Shown: positions 22,001 to 32,585 of the stretch, in pieces
How positions within the stretch are numbered: position 1 is the stretch's first letter
Layout of the letters: every line of letters begins with the position of its first letter
The notes under the pieces: model-generated
Told to the model about the DNA's origin: nothing
What the model saw: only the letters and a program-made list of their open reading frames with translations
Database searches by the model: none
Program-made: the position numbers and the translations under genes
NCBI RefSeq assembly: GCF_015704865.1
Contig: NZ_JADQTO010000007.1
Span: forward strand, 372,001 to 436,000
DNA length: 64,000 bases
Source: Actinoplanes aureus
GTDB lineage: Bacteria; Actinomycetota; Actinomycetes; Mycobacteriales; Micromonosporaceae
Reading direction: 5' to 3'

Positions 22001-22654
22001 TCAGCCGCCGTAGGACCGCAGAGCGTCGATCGCGCGCACCGTGACGTCCTCCACCGGGCCGGTCGCGTCGATGCCCACCAGCTTGCCCTGAGCGCCGTAG
22101 AAGTCGACAAGCGGCGCGGTCTTGTCCGCGTACTCGACGAGCCGGTTCGCGATGGTCTCGGCCTTGTCGTCGTCCCGCTGGAACAGGTCACTGCCGCAGC
22201 GGTCGCAGATGTTCTCTTTGCTGGTCGGATCGAACTCGACGTGCCAGATCTTGCCGCAACCGCGGCAGGTCCGGCGGCCGGAGAGCCGCCGGATCACCTC
22301 GTCGTCGTCGACCACCAGCTCCATCACGAGGTCCAACGCGGTGCCCAGGTCGGCCAGGAGCTTGTCCAGCGCCGAAGCCTGCGGCACGGTACGCGGGAAC
22401 CCGTCGAGCAGGAAACCATCGCTGGCGTCCGGCTCGGCGAGCCGGTCGCGCACCATGTTGATGGTCACCTCGTCCGGTACGAGCTGCCCGGCGTCCATGT
22501 ACCGCTTGGCTTCGACACCGAGCGGCGTGCCCTGCGAGACGTTGGCCCGGAAGATGTCCCCGGTCGAGATCTTCGGTACGGCCAGGTGGGCGGCGATGAA
22601 CTCAGCCTGGGTCCCCTTGCCGGCCCCCGGAGGGCCCACCAGTACCAGCCGCAC
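22001..22654 (-). CDS. adk: Adenylate kinase, zinc-LID form
   Basis: Interconverts ATP plus AMP with two ADP. 217 residues. P-loop [10 protein letters not shown] at 7-16, DGFPRT at 84-89. The long LID carries four cysteines (C130, C133, C150, C153), the structural zinc site of Gram-positive enzymes. Lies between secY and map in the spc operon tail. Confidence 0.97.
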   Translation of the reverse strand: MRLVLVGPPGAGKGTQAEFIAAHLAVPKISTGDIFRANVSQGTPLGVEAKRYMDAGQLVPDEVTINMVRDRLAEPDASDGFLLDGFPRTVPQASALDKLLADLGTALDLVMELVVDDDEVIRRLSGRRTCRGCGKIWHVEFDPTSKENICDRCGSDLFQRDDDKAETIANRLVEYADKTAPLVDFYGAQGKLVGIDATGPVEDVTVRAIDALRSYGG

Positions 22655-22728
22655 CTACATCTCCTCGCTTCGGTCACGAGAAACCACGCCCACCGTCGAC
22701 GCCAGAGCCCTCCGGCCCCGCGTACCCA

Positions 22729-24069
22729 CTAGCGGAGGAACCCTTCGTAGTTCCGCTGCATGAGCTGGCTCTCGATCTGCTTCACCGTCTCCAGACCCAC
22801 ACCAACCATGATCAGCACGGCGACACCACCGAACGGGAAGTTCATGTACTGGTCCTGGTTGAGCCAGATGAAGAAGAAGTTCGGCAGAACCGAGATCAGA
22901 GCCAGGTACAGCGAACCCGGCAGGGTGATCCGGCTGAGGATGAAGTCCAGGTAGTCGGCGGTCGGCTTGCCCGGGCGGATACCCGGAACGAACCCACCGT
23001 ACTTCTTCATGTTCTCCGCGACCTCGGTCGGGTTGAACGTGATCGACACGTAGAAGTACGTGAAGAAGATGATCAGCAGGAAGTACAGGCCGATGTAGAT
23101 CGGGCTGGTCGGATCCACGAGGTTGTTCTGGATCCAGATCTGGTAGGACTTGAGGTTGTTCTGGTCGAAGAACTGCAGGTACAGCTGCGGCAGGTAGAGC
23201 AGCGAGGAACCGAAGATGACCGGTACGACACCCGCCTGGTTCACCTTCAGCGGGATGTAGGTGGACGTGCCGCCGTACATCCGCCGGCCGATCATCCGCT
23301 TCGCGTACTGCACCGGGATGCGGCGCTGTGCCTGCTCGATGAAGACGACCAGCGCGATGATGACCAGCACCAGGGCGATGACGAGCAGGAACTTGCCGGT
23401 GCCGCTCGACTCCTTGATGCTCCAGCCCTCGCCGGGGAGGCGGGCCGCGATCGAGGTGAAGATCAGGACGGACATGCCGTTGCCGACGCCACGGTCGGTG
23501 ATCAGCTCGCCCAGCCACATGACCACGCCGGTGCCGGCGGTCATCGTCATCACCAGGACGGTCAGGGTCAGCCACATCGGCAGCCCGGTGTTCTCCGGGA
23601 TGATCTGGTAGGCCGGGTTGTCCTGGTCGCACATGTTGCCGAAGAGCTGCCCGGTACGGGCCAGCGCGACGAACGCGGACGCCTGCAGAACGGCGAGGCC
23701 GAGCGTCAGGTACCGGGTGTACTGCGTGATCTTGGCCTGTCCGGACTGGCCCTCCTTGCGGAGCTGCTCCAGCCGGGGAATCACGACCGTCAGCAGCTGC
23801 AGGATGATCGACGCCGTGATGTACGGCATGATGCCCAGCGCGAAGACGGAGAGCTGAAGAAGCGCGCCACCGGAGAACAGGTTCAACAGGTTCAGTACGC
23901 CGTTGCCCGCTGACTCGGTGAGCTTCAGACAGTTCTGAACGTTCGAGTAGGACACACCCGGGCTCGGCAAGGTGGCACCGAGCCGGTAGATGCCAATAAT
24001 CGCTACCGTGAAGAGTAGCTTCTTCCGCAGGTCAGGCGTCCGAAGCGCGCTCGAGAAGGCGGACAACAA
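22729..24069 (-). CDS. secY: Preprotein translocase subunit SecY
   Basis: Ten-helix channel of the Sec translocon, 446 residues. The frame is open to 24513, but I place the start at the TTG at 24069. AGGAGG lies five bases upstream, and LLSAFSSALRTPDLRKKLLFT is the expected SecY N-terminus. Upstream codons are intergenic. It is separated from rplO by a strong hairpin and a leader of about 460 bases, so secY-adk-map probably form their own transcript. Confidence 0.96.
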   Translation of the reverse strand: MLSAFSSALRTPDLRKKLLFTVAIIGIYRLGATLPSPGVSYSNVQNCLKLTESAGNGVLNLLNLFSGGALLQLSVFALGIMPYITASIILQLLTVVIPRLEQLRKEGQSGQAKITQYTRYLTLGLAVLQASAFVALARTGQLFGNMCDQDNPAYQIIPENTGLPMWLTLTVLVMTMTAGTGVVMWLGELITDRGVGNGMSVLIFTSIAARLPGEGWSIKESSGTGKFLLVIALVLVIIALVVFIEQAQRRIPVQYAKRMIGRRMYGGTSTYIPLKVNQAGVVPVIFGSSLLYLPQLYLQFFDQNNLKSYQIWIQNNLVDPTSPIYIGLYFLLIIFFTYFYVSITFNPTEVAENMKKYGGFVPGIRPGKPTADYLDFILSRITLPGSLYLALISVLPNFFFIWLNQDQYMNFPFGGVAVLIMVGVGLETVKQIESQLMQRNYEGFLR

Positions 24070-24532
24070 CTGATCCTCCTGCGTGGTCGCCACACTCTGG
24101 GTTGCGGTATCCCCGAAGTTCGGGCACACATCATTGGGCAGCCATATAGGCCGCCAGCGGAGCACTGTATCAGCAAGGCCGAGGGCGCAACCACCGGCAT
24201 CGCACCGGCCGATGCCCCAGTACAACACAACTGTCCGGCTTCGTGGTTGAACCGTCTGCTTACGCCACGATCGGCAAGCCGCGCTCCACTGAGCCCGGTC
24301 ACCCCGCGTCCGAGCCGGCTCCCACAATACGGTACGCGCGGACAGACCCCGGTCACTCGATGTCATTCGGCCGCTCGCGAACCCGGCGCGGGAGCCCGTG
24401 TACGGGCCACTGGCCGCCGCTGACTTCGCCCGGCCGGTGTACCCAGTCCGGGGCGGAATCGTGGCCTCACGCGGCGTACAGGGCCGTTTGCGTGTCCCCG
24501 TCCCGGTTTTCATCCGTCCGGCCGGTACGACG
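24070..24532 (-). other. Long secY leader/promoter region, no gene
   Basis: About 460 bases without a recognisable gene between the rplO hairpin and the secY start. On the minus strand a possible promoter GTGACC-16-TACCGT and a second TTGCGC/TACAGT pair can be picked out, both weak. In most bacteria secY follows rplO directly, so the length is unusual. Confidence 0.5.
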
Positions 24533-24570
24533 AAGGCCGCGGCCCCGGGATCACCCGGTGCCGCGGCCTT
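24533..24570 (-). terminator. Hairpin after rplO
   Basis: Nested inverted repeat: an outer 11-bp stem AAGGCCGCGGC/GCCGCGGCCTT and an inner CCGGG-ATCA-CCCGG. It lies 14 bases after the rplO stop. No U tract. Likely end of the spc transcript proper. Confidence 0.75.
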
Positions 24571-24584
24571 CGACCGCTTACGCC

Positions 24585-25034
24585 TTACAGCTCGGTGACA
24601 GAGCCACCAGCAGCCGCGATCTTCTCCTTGGCGGACTCGCTGAACGCGTGCGCCGAGATGGTCAGCGACACGCCGCCCAGCTCGCCGGAGCCCAGCACCT
24701 TGACCGGCTGGCCCTTGCGGACAGCGCCGGCCTCAGCCAGCTCCGCCGGGCCGACCTCGCCGCCGTTCGGGAACAGATCAGCGAGCCGGTCCAGGTTGAC
24801 CACCTGGAAGACGACCTTGTTGCGGGGCTTGTTCCGCAGGCCCTTCATCTTCGGCAGGCGCATGTGGAGGGGCATCTGCCCACCCTCGAACGCCGCCGAG
24901 ACGTTCTTGCGAGCCCCGGTGCCCTTGGTACCGCGACCGGCGGTCTTGCCCTTGGAGCCCTCACCGCGACCCACGCGGGTCTTCGCGGTCTTGGCGCCCG
25001 GCGCCGGGCGCAGGTGGTGGACCTTGATCGCCAT
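24585..25034 (-). CDS. rplO: 50S ribosomal protein L15
   Basis: 149 residues with [15 protein letters not shown], the Gly/Lys-rich [20 protein letters not shown] stretch and the L18e/L15 fold. The start overlaps the rpmD stop by one base (TAATG), a sign of translational coupling. Last ribosomal gene before the spc terminator hairpin. Confidence 0.97.
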   Translation of the reverse strand: MAIKVHHLRPAPGAKTAKTRVGRGEGSKGKTAGRGTKGTGARKNVSAAFEGGQMPLHMRLPKMKGLRNKPRNKVVFQVVNLDRLADLFPNGGEVGPAELAEAGAVRKGQPVKVLGSGELGGVSLTISAHAFSESAKEKIAAAGGSVTEL

Positions 25035-25216
25035 TACTCGACCTCCTCGACAGTGACGAGGTGGTTCACGGCGAAGATCATGCCCCGAATCTCGGGACGG
25101 TCCTCCTTGACCACCACATCGTTGATCCGCTTCAAGCCGAGCGACCGCAGGGAGTCCCGCTGGTTCTGCTTACGGCCGATACCGGACCGGATCTGGGTGA
25201 CCTTCAAGCGCGCCAT
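25034..25216 (-). CDS. rpmD: 50S ribosomal protein L30
   Basis: 60 residues, [20 protein letters not shown], normal length for the bacterial form. The ATG at 25216 overlaps the rpsE stop (TGATG). The open frame continues upstream only inside rpsE. Coupled to rplO by a one-base overlap. Confidence 0.96.
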   Translation of the reverse strand: MARLKVTQIRSGIGRKQNQRDSLRSLGLKRINDVVVKEDRPEIRGMIFAVNHLVTVEEVE

Positions 25217-25839
25217 CAGTGCACCGCCGCTTCCGCACGCGCCGCCAGCATGGCCGCCGGCGCCACGTCCTCGACCGGCAGGCCACGACGCTTCGCGACG
25301 TCCTCCGGCGACTCGAGGCCCTTCAGCGCGGCCACCGTCGCGTGCACGATGTTGATCGGGTTCGACGAGCCGAGGCTCTTCGACAGGATGTCGTGGATAC
25401 CGGCGCACTCCAGCACGGCACGCACCGGGCCACCGGCGATGACACCGGTACCAGCGGAAGCCGGCTTGAGCAGGACGACACCCGCGGCAGCCTCGCCGGT
25501 GATCGGGTGCGGAATGGTCGCACCGATCCGCGGCACCTTGAAGAAGTGCTTCTTGGCCTCCTCGACGCCCTTGGCGATGGCCGCGGGCACCTCCTTGGCC
25601 TTTCCGTAGCCGATGCCGACGGTGCCGTCACCGTCGCCGACGATCACCAGGGCGGTGAAGCTGAAGCGACGACCACCCTTGACGACCTTGGCGACCCGGT
25701 TGATCGCGACAACCCGCTCGAGGTGCGGGGTCTTCTCGACGGGCGCGTTGCCGCGGCCGCCCTCACGGCGGTTGTCCCTGCGGTTGCCACCTTCGGTGTT
25801 ACCGCCGGACCCGCCGCCTCGGCGCTGCTGACCAGGCAT
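25216..25839 (-). CDS. rpsE: 30S ribosomal protein S5
   Basis: 207 residues. A Gly/Arg/Asn-rich N-terminal extension of about 38 residues precedes the normal S5 double-stranded-RNA-binding domain. The spectinomycin-site loop reads [12 protein letters not shown], the sensitive form. S5 shapes the mRNA entry channel and decoding fidelity. Confidence 0.97.
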   Translation of the reverse strand: MPGQQRRGGGSGGNTEGGNRRDNRREGGRGNAPVEKTPHLERVVAINRVAKVVKGGRRFSFTALVIVGDGDGTVGIGYGKAKEVPAAIAKGVEEAKKHFFKVPRIGATIPHPITGEAAAGVVLLKPASAGTGVIAGGPVRAVLECAGIHDILSKSLGSSNPINIVHATVAALKGLESPEDVAKRRGLPVEDVAPAAMLAARAEAAVH

Positions 25840-25852
25840 TGGTCAATCCCTC

Positions 25853-26248
25853 CTAGAACTCGAGTCCGGCTTCGCGGGCGGCGTCCGCAAGCGCGGCGAT
25901 CCGGCCCGCGTACTTGTTGCCACCGCGGTCGAAGACCACCTTGGAAATGCCCGCGGTCTTGGCCCGCTCGGCGACCAGCGCACCGACCTTGCCGGCCAGA
26001 GCGCTCTTGTCGCCCTCGGTGCCCCGGATCGAGGCGTCCAGCGTGGAGGCCGAAGCCAGGGTGTGGCCCTTGAGATCGTCGATGATCTGCGCGGTGATGT
26101 GCCGCGTGGATCGGGTGACGACCAGGCGCGGACGCTCGGCCGTACCACGGACGTTCTTGCGGACCCGGAAGTGCCGACGCGCCTTGCCGACGGCACGCTT
26201 GGCGGCGACGCCGCCGCCGTTGCGGCGCTTGAGCAGCGTGGCGGTCAC
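25853..26248 (-). CDS. rplR: 50S ribosomal protein L18
   Basis: 131 residues, binds 5S rRNA together with L5. The core [14 protein letters not shown] and [20 protein letters not shown] are typical. Its start overlaps the end of rplF by four bases. Confidence 0.97.
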   Translation of the reverse strand: MTATLLKRRNGGGVAAKRAVGKARRHFRVRKNVRGTAERPRLVVTRSTRHITAQIIDDLKGHTLASASTLDASIRGTEGDKSALAGKVGALVAERAKTAGISKVVFDRGGNKYAGRIAALADAAREAGLEF

Positions 26249-26784
26249 TTCTTACCTGCCTTTCCAGCCTTGCGGCGGATGACCTCGCCCTGGTACTTCA
26301 CGCCCTTGCCCTTGTAGGGCTCCGGCGGGCGGATCTTGCGAATGTTCGCGGCGACCTCGCCGACCAGTTGCTTGTCGATACCGGTGACAGTGAACTGGGT
26401 CGGCCGCTCCACCGAGAAGGTGATGCCCGCCGGCGGCACGACGTTCACCGGGTGCGAGAAGCCGAGAGCGAACTCCAGGTCCTTGCCCTTCGCGGTGACG
26501 CGGTAGCCGGTGCCGTTGATCTCGAGCACCTTCTTGTAGCCCTCGGTCACGCCGATGATCATGTTGGCGACCAGGGTACGAGAGAGGCCGTGCAGTTCCT
26601 TGGCCCGGCGCTCGTCGTTGGGGCGGTTGACGACCAGTTCGCCACCGTCCTGCGAGACCGTGATCGGCTCAGCGACGGTGTGCGACAGTTCGCCCTTGGG
26701 GCCCTTGACCTTGACGGTCTGCCCCGTGATGGTGACGTCGACTCCGGCCGGGACCGGGATCGACTTACGTCCGATTCGCGACAT
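26245..26784 (-). CDS. rplF: 50S ribosomal protein L6
   Basis: 179 residues, two L6 repeats, beginning [15 protein letters not shown] and ending with the [18 protein letters not shown] signature. It lies near the sarcin-ricin loop and the factor-binding site. Fourteen bases after rpsH. Confidence 0.97.
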   Translation of the reverse strand: MSRIGRKSIPVPAGVDVTITGQTVKVKGPKGELSHTVAEPITVSQDGGELVVNRPNDERRAKELHGLSRTLVANMIIGVTEGYKKVLEINGTGYRVTAKGKDLEFALGFSHPVNVVPPAGITFSVERPTQFTVTGIDKQLVGEVAANIRKIRPPEPYKGKGVKYQGEVIRRKAGKAGKK

Positions 26785-26798
26785 GTCAAAGTCTCCAG

Positions 26799-27206
26799 TT
26801 ACCAGACGAAGGCGAGGACTTCCCCGCCAACGCTCCGCTTGCGGGCCTGCTTGTCGGTCAGCAGTCCCTGGGACGTCGAAATGATCGCGACACCGAGGCC
26901 GCCGAGCACGCGAGGAAGCTCGTCGGACTTGGCGTAAACCCGCAGGCCCGGCTTCGACACGCGCTTGATGCCGGCGAGGCTGCGCTCGCGGTTCTGGCCG
27001 TACTTGAGCTCAACGACCAGACGCTTGCCGACCGCGCCCTCCTCGGGCTCCTCAGACGTCCACGAGGCGATGTAACCCTCAGCCTTGAGGACCTCGGCGA
27101 TGTTCGCCTTGATCTTCGAGTAGGGCATCGTCACCTTGTCGTGGTACGCCTGGTTGGCGTTGCGCAGACGCGTCAGCATGTCTGCGATCGGGTCCGTCAT
27201 CGTCAT
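26799..27206 (-). CDS. rpsH: 30S ribosomal protein S8
   Basis: 135 residues, [20 protein letters not shown] start and the C-terminal [20 protein letters not shown] signature. In E. coli S8 is the autoregulator of the spc operon by binding near the L5 start. Whether that applies here cannot be seen. A 118-base gap separates it from rpsN. Confidence 0.97.
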   Translation of the reverse strand: MTMTDPIADMLTRLRNANQAYHDKVTMPYSKIKANIAEVLKAEGYIASWTSEEPEEGAVGKRLVVELKYGQNRERSLAGIKRVSKPGLRVYAKSDELPRVLGGLGVAIISTSQGLLTDKQARKRSVGGEVLAFVW

Positions 27207-27324
27207 GGGTATTCGTCAACCTTTCTCGCCGGGGTTCCCGGTAGGACCAGGCCTACGGCGAAGCGGTATTTCAGACCAGCCCCTCGGATCCGCTCCAGGG
27301 CGGTGCGGGGCGGTTGGATTGGGG

Positions 27325-27510
27325 TTACCAGGAGGCCTTGGACACGCCGGGCAGCTCACCGCGGTGGGCCATGTCCCGCACGCAGACCCGGCAGAGGCCG
27401 AACTTGCGGTACACCGAGTGCGGGCGACCGCACTTCTGGCAGCGGGTGTAGGCGCGCACAGCGAACTTCGGCTTCGCCGCAGCCTTCAGGATCAGGGCCT
27501 TCTTCGCCAT
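27325..27510 (-). CDS. rpsN: 30S ribosomal protein S14, type Z (zinc)
   Basis: A 61-residue short form with zinc ligands C24, C27, C40 and C43 (RCQKCGRPH and GLCRVC). This zinc-dependent version is the usual spc-operon copy in actinobacteria. They often carry a zinc-free paralogue under zinc-uptake control elsewhere. The start is two bases after the rplE stop. Confidence 0.97.
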   Translation of the reverse strand: MAKKALILKAAAKPKFAVRAYTRCQKCGRPHSVYRKFGLCRVCVRDMAHRGELPGVSKASW

Positions 27511-27512
27511 GC

Positions 27513-28082
27513 TCAGTTCTCCTTGAACGGGAAGCCCAGGAGCTTAAGCAGCGCCCGGCCCTCGTCGTCAGTCGTGGCGGTGGTGACCACCGTGATGTCC
27601 ATGCCCCGCGGACGATCGATCTTGTCCTGATCGATCTCGTGGAACACCGACTGCTCGGTCAGGCCGAAGGTGTAGTTGCCGTGGCCGTCCAGCTTCCGGC
27701 TGTCCAGGCCGCGGAAGTCACGGATACGCGGCAGCGCGATCGAGAGCAGCCGGTCCAGGAACTCCCACATCCGGTCACCGCGGAGGGTGACCTTCGCGCC
27801 GATCGGCATGCCCTCGCGCAGCTTGAACTGCGCGATCGACTTGGTCGCCCGGCGAACCAGCGGCTTCTGACCGGTGATCGTGGTGAGGTCGCGGACCGCG
27901 CCGTCGATCAGCTTGGCGTCACGGGCAGCCTCGCCGACACCCATGTTGACGACGACCTTGACCAGGCCGGGCGTCTGCATGGGGTTGGCGTACTTGAACT
28001 GCTCCTGGATCGCCGGAATGACCTCGGAACGGTACTTGACCTTGAGGCGCGGCAGCGTCTTGGTCTCGGTGGCGGCAGTCAT
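27513..28082 (-). CDS. rplE: 50S ribosomal protein L5
   Basis: 189 residues, contacts 5S rRNA and the P-site tRNA. The family block [18 protein letters not shown] is present, and the C-terminus carries FPFKEN. It overlaps rplX by one base. Confidence 0.97.
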   Translation of the reverse strand: MTAATETKTLPRLKVKYRSEVIPAIQEQFKYANPMQTPGLVKVVVNMGVGEAARDAKLIDGAVRDLTTITGQKPLVRRATKSIAQFKLREGMPIGAKVTLRGDRMWEFLDRLLSIALPRIRDFRGLDSRKLDGHGNYTFGLTEQSVFHEIDQDKIDRPRGMDITVVTTATTDDEGRALLKLLGFPFKEN

Positions 28083-28396
28083 CAGAGTTCCTTACCGGTC
28101 GTACGCGCGATGCGAACCTTGTTGCCGTTCTCGTCGATCCGGTAGCCGATCCGCGTCGGCTTGCCCTGGTCGTCCAGCACCTGCACGTTCGAGATGTGAA
28201 CGGGGGCTTCCTGGGTCACGATGCCGCCGGTCTTCGAACCACGCTGAGTGGTGCGGATGCGTTCGTGCTTCTTGACGCGGTTGACGCCCTCGACCAGGAC
28301 TTTGTCCTGCCGCGGGAAGGCCGCGATGACCTTGCCCTTGGCACCCTTGTCCTTGCCGGCGATGACGACGACCGTGTCGCCCTTCTTGATCTTCAC
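28082..28396 (-). CDS. rplX: 50S ribosomal protein L24
   Basis: 104 residues with an N-terminal KOW motif ([20 protein letters not shown]). An assembly initiator protein near the tunnel exit. Two bases after rplN. Confidence 0.97.
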   Translation of the reverse strand: MKIKKGDTVVVIAGKDKGAKGKVIAAFPRQDKVLVEGVNRVKKHERIRTTQRGSKTGGIVTQEAPVHISNVQVLDDQGKPTRIGYRIDENGNKVRIARTTGKEL

Positions 28397-28398
28397 GG

Positions 28399-28767
28399 TC
28401 AGAGCACCTCCGGCGCCAGGCTGATGATCTTCATGAACCGCTTGTCGCGCAGCTCGCGCCCGACCGGGCCGAAGATGCGGGTTCCGCGGGGGTCCCCGCC
28501 GTCCTTGATGATGACGGCGGCGTTCTCGTCGAAACGGATGTACGAGCCGTCCGGACGCCGCCTCTCCTTGGCGGTGCGGACGATGACCGCCTTGACGACG
28601 TCACCCTTCTTCACACCGGCACCGGGGATGGCGTCCTTGACCGTGGCCACGATGACGTCGCCGATGCTCGCGTAACGGCGACCGGAGCCGCCGAGCACCC
28701 GGATGCACAGGATCTCCCGGGCACCCGTGTTGTCGGCGACGCGCAGTCGCGACTCCTGCTGGATCAC
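28399..28767 (-). CDS. rplN: 50S ribosomal protein L14
   Basis: 122 residues beginning [19 protein letters not shown], the universal L14 form, lying at the subunit interface. First gene of the spc operon. A perfect hairpin 66 bases upstream separates it from rpsQ, so a promoter may lie in that gap. Confidence 0.97.
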   Translation of the reverse strand: MIQQESRLRVADNTGAREILCIRVLGGSGRRYASIGDVIVATVKDAIPGAGVKKGDVVKAVIVRTAKERRRPDGSYIRFDENAAVIIKDGGDPRGTRIFGPVGRELRDKRFMKIISLAPEVL

Positions 28768-28832
28768 GTCTGTCTCCTATGTCTGCCAGTTCTCCGGGCA
28801 GACTGTCCGAAGCTTGGCGGAACGATGGTCCA

Positions 28833-28856
28833 CTGGGCCGGCCGAAGCCGGCCCAG
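28833..28856 (-). terminator. Hairpin at the S10/spc operon boundary
   Basis: A ten-bp perfect stem CTGGGCCGGC/GCCGGCCCAG with a tetraloop (TTCG on the transcript) lies five bases after the rpsQ stop. No U tract. It marks the border of the S10 and spc operons. Confidence 0.7.
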
Positions 28857-28861
28857 CGCAC

Positions 28862-29137
28862 TCACTTGGCCTTTTCGAGGATCTCCACGATGCGCCACCG
28901 CTTGGTGGCGGAGAGCGGACGAGTCTCCATGATCGAAACCCGGTCGCCAACCCCGGCAGCGTTCTGCTCGTCGTGCACCTTCAGCTTGCGCGTACGACGG
29001 ATGACCTTGCCGTACAGCGCGTGCTTGACGCGGTCCTCGACCTCGACAACGACGGTCTTGTCCATCTTGTCGCTGACCACGAGACCGTCACGCACCTTGC
29101 GCTGTGCGCGCGGTGTGGTGCTGGTGTTCTCACTCAT
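28862..29137 (-). CDS. rpsQ: 30S ribosomal protein S17
   Basis: A 91-residue OB-fold protein with the [19 protein letters not shown] block. The ATG overlaps the rpmC end by four bases. Last gene of the S10 operon. Confidence 0.97.
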   Translation of the reverse strand: MSENTSTTPRAQRKVRDGLVVSDKMDKTVVVEVEDRVKHALYGKVIRRTRKLKVHDEQNAAGVGDRVSIMETRPLSATKRWRIVEILEKAK

Positions 29138-29367
29138 GCCGTCACCTCATCCGGCGCAACCGAGAGCCCAAGCTCACGCTCACGCATGATCGTGTAGATC
29201 TTCGCGATGTCCTTGCGGACGACCTGCAGTCGACGGTGATTGTCGAGCTGCCCGGTCGCGCGCTGCACACGAAGGTTGAACAGCTCCGCCTTGGCCTCCC
29301 GCAGCCGCGAAACCAGCTCCTCTTCGGAGAGTTCGCGGAGCTCGGCTGCCTTAACGCCCGCTGCCAT
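29134..29367 (-). CDS. rpmC: 50S ribosomal protein L29
   Basis: 77 residues of mainly helical protein ([20 protein letters not shown] and [15 protein letters not shown]), docking site region for trigger factor and SRP near the tunnel exit. Overlaps rplP by one base and rpsQ by four. Confidence 0.97.
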   Translation of the reverse strand: MAAGVKAAELRELSEEELVSRLREAKAELFNLRVQRATGQLDNHRRLQVVRKDIAKIYTIMRERELGLSVAPDEVTA

Positions 29368-29792
29368 CAGCTTTCACCCACTTCGCGCGTCACGATGCGG
29401 CACTTCATCGGGAGCTTGTGGATCGCGCGGCGCATCGCCTCACGCGCGACCGTCTCGTTCGGGAACGACATCTCGAAGAGAATGCGTCCCGGCTTGACGT
29501 TCGCCACCCACCACTCGGGAGAACCCTTACCGGAACCCATGCGGGTTTCGGCCGGCTTCTTGGTCAGCGCCTGGTCCGGGAAGATCGAGATCCAGACCTT
29601 GCCACCACGCTTGATGTGGCGGGTCATCGCGATACGCGCCGACTCGATCTGCCGGTTGGTCACGTACGCGGGCTCCAACGCCTGGATACCGAACTCACCG
29701 AAGACAACCCGGTTGCCGCCCTTGGACGCGCCACTGCGGTCCGGGTGGTGCGGCTTGCGGAAGCCCTTCGGGGGCTTACGCGGCATCAGCAT
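29367..29792 (-). CDS. rplP: 50S ribosomal protein L16
   Basis: 141 residues, [20 protein letters not shown] start, [18 protein letters not shown] core. It lies beside the A-site of the large subunit. Its start follows the rpsC stop by three bases. Confidence 0.97.
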   Translation of the reverse strand: MLMPRKPPKGFRKPHHPDRSGASKGGNRVVFGEFGIQALEPAYVTNRQIESARIAMTRHIKRGGKVWISIFPDQALTKKPAETRMGSGKGSPEWWVANVKPGRILFEMSFPNETVAREAMRRAIHKLPMKCRIVTREVGES

Positions 29793-29795
29793 GTG

Positions 29796-30653
29796 TCAGC
29801 CCTCCTGCTGCGTTTCGGCCGGAGCCGGAGCCGCGGCGACCGCGGCGTCGTTGAGGTTCTCGCCGGCCGGAGTGTCGCCACCCCGGGACTGCGCAGCAGC
29901 CCGGCCGGCCTCGGTGCCACCCGCGGTCGTACCGGACGAACCGGAACGGCCACGACGCGGACGCTCGGGACGGTCAGCCCGGTCCCGGCGCGGACGCGCG
30001 GGCGCCTCGGCGACGGCCTCACGACCCGGAACGGCGTCGCCCTTGTAGATCCAGACCTTCACGCCGATCCGGCCGAACGTGGTACGGGCCTCGAAGAAGC
30101 CGTACTCGATGTTCGCCCGCAGCGTGTGCAGCGGAACGCGACCCTCACGGTAGAACTCCGTGCGGCTCATCTCCGCGCCGCCGAGACGGCCGGAGACCTG
30201 CACCCGGATGCCCTTGCAGATCGGGTTCTTCATGGCCGACTGCATCGCCTTGCGCATCGCACGACGGAAGCTGACCCGGCTGGACAGCTGCTCGGCGACG
30301 CCCTGCGCCACCAGCTGCGCGTCCGACTCGGGGCTCTTCACCTCGAGGATGTTCAGCTGAACCTGCTTGCCGGTGAGCTTCTCGAGCTCGCCGCGGATTC
30401 GGTCCGCCTCCGCACCCTTACGACCGATGACGATGCCCGGCCGGGCGGTGTGGATGTCGACGCGTACCCGGTCACGGGTCCGCTCGATGTCCACCTTGGA
30501 GATGCCGGCACGCTCGAGGCCCTTGGACATCATCCGGCGGATCTTGACGTCCTCGCCGATGTAGTCCTTGTAGAGCTTGTCCGCGAACCAGCGGCTCCGC
30601 CAGTCGGTGGAAATGCCGAGACGGAACCCGGTGGGGTGAACCTTCTGACCCAT
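29796..30653 (-). CDS. rpsC: 30S ribosomal protein S3
   Basis: 285 residues. Standard KH-domain and C-terminal domains to about residue 210 ([28 protein letters not shown]) followed by an Arg/Glu/Gly/Ala-rich extension of about 70 residues, common in actinobacteria. Forms part of the mRNA entry helicase. Overlaps rplV by one base. Confidence 0.97.
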   Translation of the reverse strand: MGQKVHPTGFRLGISTDWRSRWFADKLYKDYIGEDVKIRRMMSKGLERAGISKVDIERTRDRVRVDIHTARPGIVIGRKGAEADRIRGELEKLTGKQVQLNILEVKSPESDAQLVAQGVAEQLSSRVSFRRAMRKAMQSAMKNPICKGIRVQVSGRLGGAEMSRTEFYREGRVPLHTLRANIEYGFFEARTTFGRIGVKVWIYKGDAVPGREAVAEAPARPRRDRADRPERPRRGRSGSSGTTAGGTEAGRAAAQSRGGDTPAGENLNDAAVAAAPAPAETQQEG

Positions 30654-31096
30654 TACTCGGCACCCTCCGTGCTCTGGGACTCGGCCTTCGGCGCCGCCTT
30701 CTTGGCGGCTGCCTTCTTCGCCGGGCGGGCCGTCTGGACCGCCTCGACCGCAATCGTGATGTGACAGGTGCGCTTGCGGATCCGGTACGCGCGGCCCTGC
30801 GCCCGCGGACGGAACCGCTTCAGCGTCGGACCCTCGTCGACGAACGCCTCGCTGACGAGGAGGGCGTCGGGGTCGAGCCGCTCGTTGTTCTCCGCGTTCG
30901 CGATGGCGCTGGCGAGCACCTTGTAAACCTGCTCGCTGGCGGCCTGCGGCGCGAACTGCAGGACGGTGAGCGCCTCCTTCGCGGGCAGACCGCGGACGAG
31001 GTTGATCACCCGGCGCGCCTTGCTCGGCGAGATGCGCACGTGCCGCGCAACCGCCCGCGCGCCCGGAAGCACCGGAGCGTCGCCCTTGACTGGCAT
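30653..31096 (-). CDS. rplV: 50S ribosomal protein L22
   Basis: 147 residues. The beta hairpin loop that lines the exit tunnel reads [16 protein letters not shown] and shows no deletion of the kind linked to macrolide resistance. A Lys/Ala-rich tail follows the core. It is 37 bases after rpsS. Confidence 0.97.
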   Translation of the reverse strand: MPVKGDAPVLPGARAVARHVRISPSKARRVINLVRGLPAKEALTVLQFAPQAASEQVYKVLASAIANAENNERLDPDALLVSEAFVDEGPTLKRFRPRAQGRAYRIRKRTCHITIAVEAVQTARPAKKAAAKKAAPKAESQSTEGAE

Positions 31097-31133
31097 CGCT
31101 GTAGCTCCTTGATCCTCTAATCCGTGTATCTGC

Positions 31134-31415
31134 TTAGCGACGACGGCTCTTGCGGTCGTCCTTCTCGTGACCCTTGAACGTACGGGTCAGAGCGAACTCG
31201 CCGAGCTTGTGCCCGACCATGGCTTCGGTGACGAACACCGGGACGTGCTTGCGCCCGTCGTGCACGGCGATCGTGTGCCCGAGCATGTCGGGAATGATCG
31301 TCGAGCGCCGCGACCAGGTCTTGATGACGTTCTTCGAGTTCTTCTCGTTCTGGACTTCCACCTTCTTGAGCAGGTGGTCGTCGACGAACGGGCCCTTCTT
31401 CAGGCTGCGAGGCAT
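31134..31415 (-). CDS. rpsS: 30S ribosomal protein S19
   Basis: 93 residues, [20 protein letters not shown] start. Head protein that pairs with S13. It starts 13 bases after rplB. Confidence 0.97.
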   Translation of the reverse strand: MPRSLKKGPFVDDHLLKKVEVQNEKNSKNVIKTWSRRSTIIPDMLGHTIAVHDGRKHVPVFVTEAMVGHKLGEFALTRTFKGHEKDDRKSRRR

Positions 31416-31428
31416 CTTTTAACTCCCG

Positions 31429-32268
31429 TTACCCGCGCTTGCGGGTGGCGTAGCGGCGGCGAACGATCAGCTTGTCGCTCTCCTGGCCCTTGCGGCGGGT
31501 ACGGCCCTCCGGCTTACCAGCCGGGTTGACCGGGTGACGACCACCGGAGGTCTTACCCTCACCACCACCGTGCGGGTGGTCGACAGGGTTCATGGCGACA
31601 CCACGGACGGTCGGGCGCTTGCCCTTCCACCGCATACGGCCGGCCTTACCCCAGTTGATGTTCGACTGCTCGGCGTTGCCGATCTCGCCGACCGTCGCGC
31701 GGCAGCGGATGTCGACGCGACGGATCTCACCGGAGGGCATACGCAGCGTGGCGTACGCACCCTCGCGGCCGAGCAGCTGGATACCCACGCCTGCCGAGCG
31801 GGCCAGCTTGGCCCCGCCACCGGGACGAAGCTCCACACCGTGGATCGTCGTACCGACCGGGATGTTGCGCAGGGGCAGGTTGTTACCGGGCTTGATGTCC
31901 GCGCCCACGCCCGACTCGACGCGGTCGCCCTGCTTCAGGTCCTTCGGCGCGAGGATGTAGCGCTTCTCGCCGTCGACGTAGTGCAGCAGAGCGATACGGG
32001 ACGTACGGTTCGGGTCGTACTCGATGTGAGCGACCTTGGCCGGCACGCCGTCCTTGTCGTTGCGCTTGAAGTCGATCAGCCGGTACTGCCGCTTGTGGCC
32101 GCCGCCCTGGTGCCGCGTGGTGATGCGGCCGTGGACGTTGCGACCACCCTTCTTGGGCAGCGGAACCAGCAGAGACTTCTCCGGCGTCGACCGGGTGATC
32201 TCGGCGAAGTCGGCGACGCTCGAGCCGCGACGGCCCGGCGTGGTCGGCTTGTACTTACGGATTGCCAT
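31429..32268 (-). CDS. rplB: 50S ribosomal protein L2
   Basis: 279 residues. The strongly conserved C-terminal block [16 protein letters not shown] carries the histidine near the peptidyl-transferase centre. [15 protein letters not shown] start. Fourteen bases after rplW. Confidence 0.98.
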   Translation of the reverse strand: MAIRKYKPTTPGRRGSSVADFAEITRSTPEKSLLVPLPKKGGRNVHGRITTRHQGGGHKRQYRLIDFKRNDKDGVPAKVAHIEYDPNRTSRIALLHYVDGEKRYILAPKDLKQGDRVESGVGADIKPGNNLPLRNIPVGTTIHGVELRPGGGAKLARSAGVGIQLLGREGAYATLRMPSGEIRRVDIRCRATVGEIGNAEQSNINWGKAGRMRWKGKRPTVRGVAMNPVDHPHGGGEGKTSGGRHPVNPAGKPEGRTRRKGQESDKLIVRRRYATRKRG

Positions 32269-32282
32269 GATTCACAAACCCC

Positions 32283-32585
32283 TTAGCTGACCGGGCCGCC
32301 GAAGGCCTCGATACGGTCACCGTCGGCCAGCTTCACCATGGCGCGCTTGGTGGCCTTGCGCTGGCCCCAGCCACTCCGGGTGCGCTTGCGCTTGCCCTCG
32401 CGGTTGGCGGTGTTCACGCTCAGCACGCGGACGTTGAAGATCTGCTGGATCGCGATCTTGATCTGCGTCTTGTTGGCGTCCGGGTTGACCTCGAACGTGT
32501 ACCAGTTCTGGTCGAGAACGCTGTAGCTCTTCTCGGAGACCACCGGGGCGACGATGATGTCGCGCGGGTCGGCGATCGTGCTCAC
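32283..32585 (-). CDS. rplW: 50S ribosomal protein L23
   Basis: 100 residues, tunnel-exit docking protein for trigger factor and SRP. The block [19 protein letters not shown] is typical. Overlaps rplD by four bases. Confidence 0.97.
   Translation of the reverse strand: MSTIADPRDIIVAPVVSEKSYSVLDQNWYTFEVNPDANKTQIKIAIQQIFNVRVLSVNTANREGKRKRTRSGWGQRKATKRAMVKLADGDRIEAFGGPVS

Noticed and set aside
22000..22191. N-terminal extension of map into adk
   Set aside because: The extra residues are adk sequence read out of frame. MARQQDIQIKTPEQI at 21999 is the MetAP start.
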